Positions 16,486-21,410 of a stretch of 21,540 bases of DNA are shown one piece after another. Location of the stretch: positions 1 through 21,540 of the IMG/VR virus record IMGVR_UViG_3300025141_000915, one strand, 5' to 3'. The translations under genes and the position numbers were made by a program. The notes under the pieces were generated by a model. It did no database searches. It was not told where the DNA came from and saw only the letters and a program-made list of their open reading frames with translations. The DNA is from a virus. Within the stretch, counting starts at the first letter, position 1; every line of letters starts with the position of its first letter.

Positions 16486-16703
16486 TGAAAATTATGCTAA
16501 CTATGCTTTTTTGTAGTGCGGTTCATAATCAATGTATGCAACCACACGTTATGCCTGAAACTTATTCTAGTTGGTATGCCTGTATGGTAGCTGGTTATGA
16601 TGAAGGAAAAAGAAAAACCATAGAAGTAGGAAAAGAACAGGTTAATAGAAATGGTGTTTATATAAAATTTTATTGCACACCTGATAAAAGACCTAGTACA
16701 TAA
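16485..16703 (+). CDS. Small exported-looking four-cysteine protein
   Basis: 72 residues. A short hydrophobic N-terminus (MKIMLTMLFCSAV) looks like a weak signal peptide. Four cysteines (10, 17, 33, 64) and the pattern SSWYACMVAGYDEGKRK, VNRNGVYIKFYC suggest a small compact extracytoplasmic domain held by disulphides. No canonical lipobox is evident around Cys10 or Cys17. The start codon overlaps the previous stop (TAATG). Similar small Y-x-C-M...GY...IYIKF-x-C proteins seem to recur in marine phages (recollection). Function is unknown. An envelope or lysis-related role is only suggested by the neighbouring genes. Confidence 0.6.
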   Translation: MKIMLTMLFCSAVHNQCMQPHVMPETYSSWYACMVAGYDEGKRKTIEVGKEQVNRNGVYIKFYCTPDKRPST

Positions 16704-16756
16704 AGTTGTACATCTACTACTAGATTTATACACGAAATAATTGTACAAGCAATAAT

Positions 16757-17470
16757 ATGCTTCGAAAATCAATACTTTGCATAAGCGATCTTCATGCACC
16801 CTATCATCATCCAGATACACTTGACTTTCTAGATGCAATTAGGAAAGAATATAAACCTGATTGTATTGTCAATATAGGAGATGAACTGGATTGGCATAGT
16901 ATTTCTTTTCACGATCATCATCCAGGCTTGTACTCTCCTAGCCATGAATTAGATAAAGCTAAAACATTCTTTAAGAAATTACATAAGATGTTTCCTAAAA
17001 TGTATTTGCTAGATTCTAACCATGGAAGTTTAGTTTTTAGGAAAGCAACACGACACGGAATTCCACACGAACTTTTCAAAACTTATAATGAAATGTTAGG
17101 TGTGGGACCAGGCTGGACCTGGCACGAAGATTTGATTATCAAAGCATCTAATGGTCAAAACATTTACTTCTGCCATGGTAAATATAAAGATGTGCTTAAA
17201 GTAGCACAACAGTATGGGATGTGTACCTGTCAGGGACACTATCATACTTCATATAGTATCCAGTATTGGAGCAACCCTAATGAATTATTATGGGCTTGCC
17301 AGACTGGTTGTTTAATCAACATGAAGAGTTTAGCTTTTGAGTATAACAAACTTCAAAAGACTAGACCTGTAATAGGAACCGCTGTGATCATCAATGGACT
17401 ACCAAAGTTGATCCCAATGGTATTAAAACATAATGGCAGATGGAACAGAAAAATTACCGAGAGGAATTAG
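16757..17470 (+). CDS. Calcineurin-like metallophosphoesterase
   Basis: 237 residues with the ordered metal-binding motifs of the family: SDLH (10-13), GDELD (41-45), SNHG (87-90, replacing the usual GNHD/E), a histidine in FCHGK (138-142) and GHYHT (160-164). These residues would bind two metal ions and hydrolyse a phosphomonoester or phosphodiester. Phages often carry such stand-alone enzymes and their substrates are mostly unknown. The reading frame is intact and the 3' end overlaps the lysozyme gene by 38 bases, so both are translated from one message. It lies two to three genes upstream of the SLOG/NADAR pair, so a nucleotide-derived substrate is possible but unproven. Confidence 0.88.
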   Translation: MLRKSILCISDLHAPYHHPDTLDFLDAIRKEYKPDCIVNIGDELDWHSISFHDHHPGLYSPSHELDKAKTFFKKLHKMFPKMYLLDSNHGSLVFRKATRHGIPHELFKTYNEMLGVGPGWTWHEDLIIKASNGQNIYFCHGKYKDVLKVAQQYGMCTCQGHYHTSYSIQYWSNPNELLWACQTGCLINMKSLAFEYNKLQKTRPVIGTAVIINGLPKLIPMVLKHNGRWNRKITERN

Positions 17471-17879
17471 AAACAAGAATCCAGGCAATATCAAATTAGG
17501 TACTGACTGGGATGGGCTGGCATCAGAGCAATCTGATCCAGTCTTTTGTGTTTTTAAGGAATCCGTTTGGGGTATACGGGCTTTAATGCGTATACTCTTA
17601 GTCTATCGTTTTCACCACAAAAAGAACACAACTGAGGATATCATCGCAAGATGGGCACCTCCAAGTGAGAATGATACTGACGCTTATATTAAATTTGTTT
17701 GTAAAGAAACAGGTTTTAATCCAATGGACAAACTAGAAAATAGTATGAAAGATTACTTACCTCTGGTAAAGTCCATAATCAGAATGGAAAATGGTCAACA
17801 GCCATTTACCGATGAACTTTTAGTAGAAGGGATGTATAGAGCATGGGATGGTTACGAGACAAATTCCTCGGCTTCATAG
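17433..17879 (+). CDS. Endolysin-type peptidoglycan hydrolase (GIRNxNPGNI lysozyme-like)
   Basis: 148 residues. The N-terminal signature RGIRNKNPGNIKLG (10-23) with Trp26, then FKESVWGIRALMRILLVYRF, and TEDIIARWAPPSENDTDAYIKFV define the small lysozyme-like family found in phage endolysins and virion-associated muralytic proteins. RWAPP-END and the regular helices are well preserved, so it should be active on the glycan strand. The exact catalytic residue is not certain from sequence. No signal peptide is present, so release should depend on a holin, and a holin candidate lies four genes downstream. The start overlaps the phosphoesterase gene by 38 bases. The 50-residue ORF starts inside its 3' end. 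Confidence 0.82.
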   Translation: MADGTEKLPRGIRNKNPGNIKLGTDWDGLASEQSDPVFCVFKESVWGIRALMRILLVYRFHHKKNTTEDIIARWAPPSENDTDAYIKFVCKETGFNPMDKLENSMKDYLPLVKSIIRMENGQQPFTDELLVEGMYRAWDGYETNSSAS

Positions 17880-17995
17880 AAAGCATGGGAAGTAAATTGA
17901 ATAGCTGGGCTTGGGACAAACGATGGAAGAAGAGAGATCATCTTCGTTATGTTGGTACAAGAACAGGTAAAGTATATACATTTAAAAAGAAATGA
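17843..17995 (+). CDS. 50-residue basic Trp-rich protein
   Basis: ATG at 17843 lies inside the lysozyme 3' end. The frame stops at TGA 17993-17995, overlapping the SLOG gene ATG (ATGA). The product (MGWLRDKFLGFIESMGSKLN..., ending RTGKVYTFKKK) has an amphipathic N-terminal helix with Trp and Phe, then a W-x-W-D-K-R-W-K-K-R basic stretch. An amphipathic, basic, Trp-rich small protein could lie on the membrane surface and assist lysis. Coding is supported by the coupling at its end and by filling the gap between lysozyme and SLOG genes. Function is unknown. Confidence 0.55.
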   Translation: MGWLRDKFLGFIESMGSKLNSWAWDKRWKKRDHLRYVGTRTGKVYTFKKK

Positions 17996-18480
17996 AACTT
18001 GGTGTAGTAGGATCTAGATTAAAATTTTGGAAAAACCCTAGTGGTGCAAAAGAATTTGTCTTTAAAAAATTAGATACAATCCACACTAAAACTCCAATTT
18101 CAAAAGTAGTTTCAGGTGAAGAAGTAACTGGAGCTGATCGTTTTGGAAAAGAATGGGCATTATCTAGATTAGGAACAAAAGGTTATGAACCACATCCACC
18201 TGATTTAGAATTAGCAGCAAAATATGGTTATGATAAGTTTAATCGTTATAGTCCACAGAGTAGAAAGGCTTATGGAGTAGCTGCTTATACAAGAAATAAA
18301 ACTATTATAGATAATTCAGATAAAGTAGTAGCTTTTTGGGATGGTAAAAGTAGAGGTACAGCAAATTCTATACAATACTCTATACAAAGAGGAATACCTG
18401 GACAAATAATTGCACAGCCAGGTGCTAGTTCATCTCTTATTAAATCTTCCTTAGAAAAAATTAAAAAAGGAGAATGGTAA
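17992..18480 (+). CDS. SLOG-superfamily (YspA/YAcAr-like) nucleotide-binding protein
   Basis: 162 residues with the Rossmann-like SLOG pattern: a first strand and loop VVGSR (5-9), a second strand VVSGEEVTGADRFGKEWA (39-56), the helix RNKTIIDNSDKVVAFWDG (101-118) and the nucleotide-binding turn SRGTANSI (120-127). SGxxxGAD and the DGKSRGT turn are the diagnostic elements of the YspA-type subgroup. SLOG proteins bind nucleotides, NAD derivatives or ADP-ribose-like ligands, and several act in conflict or signalling systems. It overlaps the ORF before it (ATGA) and the NADAR gene after it (TAATG). The fold assignment is strong. The ligand is inferred. Confidence 0.82.
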   Translation: MKLGVVGSRLKFWKNPSGAKEFVFKKLDTIHTKTPISKVVSGEEVTGADRFGKEWALSRLGTKGYEPHPPDLELAAKYGYDKFNRYSPQSRKAYGVAAYTRNKTIIDNSDKVVAFWDGKSRGTANSIQYSIQRGIPGQIIAQPGASSSLIKSSLEKIKKGEW

Positions 18481-18872
18481 TGAAACTTAATGTTTTCTAT
18501 GGAGCTAGACAATATGCTAATCTAAGCAATCTAGCTAAAAGACCTTTTTCTTTAAATATTAAAGGTAAGAAATTAGACTTTGTTTCTGTAGAACATGGTT
18601 ATCAAACATTAAAAAATAAAACAATTAATGAAGGTATATATAAGAAACCCTGGAAAGAAGGTTCTAAATTTACAGCTCCAGGTACTTATACCAAAGATAA
18701 TTGGAATATTAATTTAATGAGAAGTCTTATGAGAAGATCTTTTGAACAGAATCCTACAGCTCTTGCTGCATTAAAAGCAACTGGCAAAGCTGAATTTTCT
18801 CATGTACAGGACAGAGGAATTTGGAAAACTAAATTTCCTGAATTACTAAAACACGTAAGGAGTAAATTATAA
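18480..18872 (+). CDS. NADAR-domain (YbiA-like) protein
   Basis: 130 residues from ATG 18480. I prefer this start over 18474 because it gives AAAGGAG correct spacing and a TAATG overlap with the SLOG stop. The NADAR signature is clear: VFYGARQYANLSNLAKRPF (5-23), SVEHGYQTLK (36-45, with Glu38 at the position of the catalytic Glu of YbiA-type N-glycosidases) and HVQDRGIWKTKFPELLKHVRSKL (108-130). The last block is a phage-type variant lacking the usual WG-x-G segment. NADAR proteins act on N-glycosidic bonds of riboflavin intermediates, and some remove ADP-ribose from guanine in DNA. Role here is inferred. Confidence 0.82.
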   Translation: MKLNVFYGARQYANLSNLAKRPFSLNIKGKKLDFVSVEHGYQTLKNKTINEGIYKKPWKEGSKFTAPGTYTKDNWNINLMRSLMRRSFEQNPTALAALKATGKAEFSHVQDRGIWKTKFPELLKHVRSKL

Positions 18873-19261
18873 TGGCATTACCAATAATTAATTTATTGAG
18901 TATGGCTTTTAAAGTTGGTACTCATATATATAAAAACAAACAACAAACAAAAATGCTAATGTCTGATGCACAACGTGTGCACGCAGAAAAAATGAGCCGA
19001 GGCGAAATTGAATTTAAAAGCAAAATTATTGAAACTAATGAGAAGGGCTGGAAAGACGAATTTGTCCTCCTTCTTGTATCTTTGCCTATCTTGCTATTGG
19101 CTTATTCTGTGTTCTCTGACTCTCCTGATGTTCGTGAACGATTAGATCTATTTTTTTCATATTTTAATAATCTCCCTTATTGGTATCAAGCAATCTTCAT
19201 AGGAGTTGTTTCAGCTATCTATGGATTGAAGGGTGCTAATATCATGAAGAAGCCTAAGTAA
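18872..19261 (+). CDS. Holin-like membrane protein (GTA 3TM-holin type)
   Basis: 129 residues. After an amphipathic N-terminal helix (ALPIINLLSMAFKVGTHIY) and a charged helical segment (about 22-50), KGWKDEFVLLLVSLPILLLAYSVF provides a TM helix (about 52-72). LPYWYQAIFIGVVSAIYGLKGA (about 100-121) provides a second. The K-G-W-K-D-E-F then P then LPxWY...G-x-x-G layout matches the holin family of gene transfer agents and marine phages. It would make the inner-membrane lesion that releases the lysozyme encoded four genes upstream. Start overlaps the NADAR stop (TAATG). Family call by pattern. Confidence 0.7.
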   Translation: MALPIINLLSMAFKVGTHIYKNKQQTKMLMSDAQRVHAEKMSRGEIEFKSKIIETNEKGWKDEFVLLLVSLPILLLAYSVFSDSPDVRERLDLFFSYFNNLPYWYQAIFIGVVSAIYGLKGANIMKKPK

Positions 19262-19264
19262 TGC

Positions 19265-19474
19265 ATGCTCAAAGCAGATTACCAAGAAATTATCAACGAG
19301 TATAAAGAACAAGTTAGGAACTTGAGAACTCAGATTTCAGAACTCGAAGATGCAGGCAAATCAAAAGATGCTGCACTTAAACGAGCTTTGCAAAAATTAG
19401 AACATACAACTGATGATTTAGATAAAGCTACTGAAGAAATAGATGCAAAAGAAAAAGTGGGTAAAAACAAATAG
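19265..19474 (+). CDS. Small coiled-coil protein
   Basis: 69 residues, almost entirely charged helix with heptad pattern (EIINEYKEQVRNLRTQISELEDA, LKRALQKLEHTTDDLDKATEEIDAKEK). No membrane segment or signal is seen. An earlier ATG at 19261 is out of frame and closes quickly, so the start at 19265 is used. It likely forms a dimer. Position after the holin suggests a lysis accessory or regulatory partner, but composition alone cannot tell. Its 3' end overlaps the following zinc-ribbon ORF by 32 bases. Confidence 0.6.
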   Translation: MLKADYQEIINEYKEQVRNLRTQISELEDAGKSKDAALKRALQKLEHTTDDLDKATEEIDAKEKVGKNK

Positions 19475-19616
19475 AGAATTTAATGTTGGACCATGTAAAT
19501 GGTGTAACAAAGAATTAGTTAATACAGATTCATACGTCTACTTTGCATCAAAGGAAAGAGCTTGTTTAAAATGTTATCACAATTCAGGAGCATCATTAAA
19601 GATGTTTAATAAATGA
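19443..19616 (+). CDS. 57-residue zinc-ribbon-like protein
   Basis: ATG at 19443 lies within the coiled-coil gene. The frame stops at TGA 19614-19616, overlapping the next ATG (ATGA). The sequence has two CxxC knuckles, Cys18/Cys21 (GPCKWCNKEL) and Cys41/Cys44 (ACLKCYHNSG), about 20 residues apart, which is the spacing of a small zinc ribbon. The N-terminus is basic (MQKKKWVKTNRE). Such proteins bind DNA, RNA or protein. It may regulate late expression or act on the host. The coupled 3' overlap supports coding. No named family is recognised. Confidence 0.6.
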   Translation: MQKKKWVKTNREFNVGPCKWCNKELVNTDSYVYFASKERACLKCYHNSGASLKMFNK

Positions 19617-19807
19617 CAAGGAAAACTAATACAGTTTTAATTGGACTGTTAGGAACTATTTTAATGGGTTTGAGTACATGGGTATTAATTACTTTAATTG
19701 AAATACAAACAATAGTAAGTATGATGCAGAACGAACTAATGAATATAGATAAACAATTTGGTCGTGTTTATAACTTCATAGATAGTGTAAGGAATCAAGT
19801 GAAATGA
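19613..19807 (+). CDS. N-terminal TM plus coiled-coil small protein (spanin- or antiholin-like)
   Basis: 64 residues. Residues 1-7 are basic and polar, residues 8-28 form one hydrophobic helix (VLIGLLGTILMGLSTWVLITL), and residues 29-64 are a polar helix with heptad hydrophobics (EIQTIVSMMQNELMNIDKQFGRVYNFIDSV). The topology (membrane helix first, then periplasmic coil) is that of a short i-spanin or an antiholin, though it is shorter than a typical i-spanin. It mirrors the coil-then-TM protein at 16291-16485. The start overlaps the zinc-ribbon stop. Confidence 0.55.
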   Translation: MTRKTNTVLIGLLGTILMGLSTWVLITLIEIQTIVSMMQNELMNIDKQFGRVYNFIDSVRNQVK

Positions 19808-19838
19808 ATAAACAATTAAGAAAAAGAAAGGAGAAAAT

Positions 19839-19997
19839 ATGTTTAAATTCGATTTAGAAATTCCAACTTATGCAGAGTGGAAAGTCTATGTGGAAAAATT
19901 TACCAATGAACAACCTGAAAAAGCAAAGAAGTATCAAGAACAAGTTCAGAAGTTTTGGCAAGATTTTTTTGAAGATTTCTTTAAGATAAAAAAATAA
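19839..19997 (+). CDS. 52-residue amphipathic aromatic-rich protein
   Basis: ATG at 19839 follows AAAGGAGAAAAT, a strong ribosome-binding site, and the frame ends at TAA 19995-19997. The product (MFKFDLEIPTYAEWKVYVEK..., ending FWQDFFEDFFKIKK) is a charged helix whose C-terminus is rich in Phe and Trp. It has something of the look of short phasin-like helices, but the length is far below that family and I do not claim it. The good ribosome site and helical design support a real gene of unknown function. Confidence 0.5.
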   Translation: MFKFDLEIPTYAEWKVYVEKFTNEQPEKAKKYQEQVQKFWQDFFEDFFKIKK

Positions 19998-20025
19998 ATT
20001 AAACCATTTAGTATATAGGGTTAAT

Positions 20026-20181
20026 ATGAATAATTGTAAAAGATGCGAACATTTGTGTCATTGTAATAAAAATGACGAACACAAAATAGTTGTGGATTGC
20101 GACTGTATTGGTTGCAATTGTAAACCAAAGGCATACACTACTGAAGACGACTTCTGTGTTGGAGATGATGCTGACGATTAA
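20026..20181 (+). CDS. 51-residue cysteine-rich metallothionein-like protein
   Basis: ATG at 20026 to TAA 20179-20181. Nine of 51 residues are Cys (4, 7, 11, 13, 25, 27, 30, 32, 44), arranged CxxC, CxC and CDCIGCNC, with His9 and His12 in addition. The C-terminus is acidic (TTEDDFCVGDDADD). CxCxxCxC runs bind clusters of Zn or similar metals, as in metallothioneins or small metal-sensing domains. No signal peptide is seen. The stop overlaps the next ATG (TAATG). Function unknown. Metal binding is a strong inference from the spacing. Confidence 0.55.
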   Translation: MNNCKRCEHLCHCNKNDEHKIVVDCDCIGCNCKPKAYTTEDDFCVGDDADD

Positions 20182-20360
20182 TGACTTTTGCCTGGCATCA
20201 TCCTAATTATTATAAGAAATTAAAAGAATCAGCTAACAGAAACCCTGTTGCTAGAACATTACCAGAACATAAGCATAAAAGATTTAAAGATAAGACTAAG
20301 TATAGCAGAAAAAAAGTTAATCATAGTCTCTCTCAAGAATCATCTCAAGACAATGAATAG
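20181..20360 (+). CDS. 59-residue basic protein resembling ArfA-type ribosome rescue peptides
   Basis: ATG 20181 overlaps the previous TAA, and the frame ends at TAG 20358-20360. The core NRNPVARTL (19-27), KHKRFKDKTKYSRKK (31-45) recalls both a tiny phage protein family with NPVAR...DKTKYxRK and the DPLFRQRVEKNKKGKGSYxRK core of bacterial ArfA. The tail (HSLSQESSQDNE) is polar. The last 44 bases overlap, in the opposite direction, the DUF3310 gene. The match is a short pattern only and could be coincidence. Coding is likely from the coupled start. Confidence 0.5.
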   Translation: MTFAWHHPNYYKKLKESANRNPVARTLPEHKHKRFKDKTKYSRKKVNHSLSQESSQDNE

Positions 20361-20556
20361 CTTTTTTAATACTTTGCTCTTTACCTTTTAGTTTGTGTCT
20401 GCAAATATATTTAATAGCTTCACCTTCAGCCCATTCTAAATGATTTTCACTAATGAAATGTGCAGGTTCAATTTTAAATTTCTTATAGTGATTTCCATCA
20501 ACCTGTCTATGTAAACTTTGATAAGTAGTATCTTTAAACATATCTTTATTTGTCAT
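20317..20556 (-). CDS. DUF3310/SaV-like protein (T7 gp1.7 nucleotide-kinase relative)
   Basis: 79 residues on the minus strand. The DUF3310 pattern is evident: a GNHYKKFKIEPAHFI segment (21-35) with the conserved His-Tyr, then EGEAIKYICRHKLKG (44-58) and SIKKAIHCLE (62-71). The family includes T7 gp1.7, described as a nucleotide kinase, so nucleotide metabolism is the best guess. It is the last gene of an oppositely oriented operon. Its ATG overlaps the stop of the gene before it. Its 3' end overlaps the last plus-strand gene by 44 bases. Confidence 0.78.
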   Translation of the reverse strand: MTNKDMFKDTTYQSLHRQVDGNHYKKFKIEPAHFISENHLEWAEGEAIKYICRHKLKGKEQSIKKAIHCLEMILERDYD

Positions 20557-20915
20557 TAAAATTTTAATTTAAACCTCGGTTTATATTTTACTTTAGGTTT
20601 ATACTCTACTATTTTACATAAGATATTATTTTGTTCTTCTGTCATTATAAAATATCCTTCTTTATTTGCTTTGGTTAATTTACCAAACATATAAGCAGGT
20701 TCATATTCGGCAAACATCATAACCATTTGGAAATCTTTTGAATAAGAAGTTAGCCAAACCATGGCTCTTCTTTTCCAATGAAGATAATCTAAACGAGATC
20801 CATCATATATAGCATCTGATAGAGCTTGTGTAAAAACACCTTTCCATAAACAAATTTCAGGACTCAGTTCTTGATTCTGTATTCTCTGTATCTTTTCTTG
20901 GTTCCATCTGTGCAT
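20556..20915 (-). CDS. Phage protein of unknown function with W-K-x-V-F-x-Q-A helix motif
   Basis: 119 residues. The core SPEICLWKGVFTQALSDAIYDG (18-39), WKRRAMVWLTSYSKDFQMVMMFAEYEPAYMFGKL (47-80) follows a pattern often met in small phage proteins (LWKAV...QA..DA, R-x-A-x-x-WL, DF-x-x-V...A...P). I know of no assigned function. The C-terminus is strongly basic (KPKVKYKPRFKLKF). It lies in the minus-strand operon, with a 59-base overlap to the gene before it and a one-base overlap to DUF3310. The overlap is long, so a later start is possible but would remove part of the conserved core. Confidence 0.65.
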   Translation of the reverse strand: MHRWNQEKIQRIQNQELSPEICLWKGVFTQALSDAIYDGSRLDYLHWKRRAMVWLTSYSKDFQMVMMFAEYEPAYMFGKLTKANKEGYFIMTEEQNNILCKIVEYKPKVKYKPRFKLKF

Positions 20916-21087
20916 CTTTAATTACTTCATATGTAACTCTTTCATTTCTCATTGAATCTACTTTCCAAACAAATTCATCTTTATTTAATTTCTTAAAAGT
21001 ATTAACAGCTTCATCATCTTCTAAAGCAACAAGATAAATTTCTGTATACATAGGTTTCCAAGACCATACTTTAAACTTATAAATCAT
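20857..21087 (-). CDS. Small unknown protein of the minus-strand operon (76 aa)
   Basis: 76 residues: a beta-rich N-terminus (MIYKFKVWSWKPMYTEIYLVALEDDEAVNTFKKL) and a charged tail (DAQMEPRKDTENTESRTES). It starts at an ATGA overlap with the preceding gene, which supports coding. The C-terminal 20 residues lie in the region that overlaps the next gene, so this low-complexity tail may be under weak constraint. No family recognised. Confidence 0.55.
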   Translation of the reverse strand: MIYKFKVWSWKPMYTEIYLVALEDDEAVNTFKKLNKDEFVWKVDSMRNERVTYEVIKDAQMEPRKDTENTESRTES

Positions 21088-21410
21088 ATATTATGTTTAC
21101 GTCTACTAGCCTCTAGTGTTCTGAATAAATCTATTATAAGACCTTCTTTATCTCTTTTATTTTCCATTGTAGCAGCCTTAACATCTGCATTAAATAATTC
21201 TTCTACTGCATTCTTATAAGTATCTGATGCATAGAATCCCTGTTCTTTGGCAGAGATAGACTTTAAAGTTTGTTCACCTGTAATGAATAATGCTTTTTTT
21301 CTTTTAAGAAGTCTATCCAAGTATTTAACATTAGCACTTGCTTCAGCACTACTCTCATCAGTATCAGCTATATACTTTAAAGCCTGTTCTAATCTATCTT
21401 CTGTTATCAT
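21084..21410 (-). CDS. Helical phage protein of unknown function (108 aa)
   Basis: 108 residues from ATG at 21410. A TTG 9 bases upstream (21419) is also in frame, but AAAGGAGA lies at proper distance from the ATG and too close to the TTG, so I chose the ATG. The sequence is all-helical: LEQALKYIADTDESSAEASANVKYLDRLLKRKK, then SAKEQGFYASDTYKNAVEELFNAD, then DLFRTLEASRRKHNI. This architecture (ALKYLxxTDxxxAxAxAxV near the start, LxAxRRxxNI at the end) is that of a widespread phage protein of unknown function usually located near replication genes. Its ATG overlaps the stop of the upstream gene. Confidence 0.7.
   Translation of the reverse strand: MITEDRLEQALKYIADTDESSAEASANVKYLDRLLKRKKALFITGEQTLKSISAKEQGFYASDTYKNAVEELFNADVKAATMENKRDKEGLIIDLFRTLEASRRKHNI

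Noticed and set aside
16704-16756. Possible sigma70-like promoter (TTGTAC, about 15-base spacer, TATACA) before the phosphoesterase gene, and the repeated TTGTAC words.
   Set aside because: Both boxes deviate from consensus, the spacer is short, and AT-rich DNA makes such matches frequent. It is the largest gap in the plus operon, but the evidence is too weak for a feature.
16497-16838. 113-codon minus-strand open frame across 16485-16757.
   Set aside because: It is antisense to two better-supported genes (the Cys protein and the start of the phosphoesterase), has odd composition and shows no expression signals.
19998-20025. Imperfect inverted repeat ATTAAACC...GGGTTAAT as a terminator or operator.
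   Set aside because: It has one mismatch, an AT-rich stem and no T-run. It lies only 28 bases before a gene start and is not convincing as a terminator.
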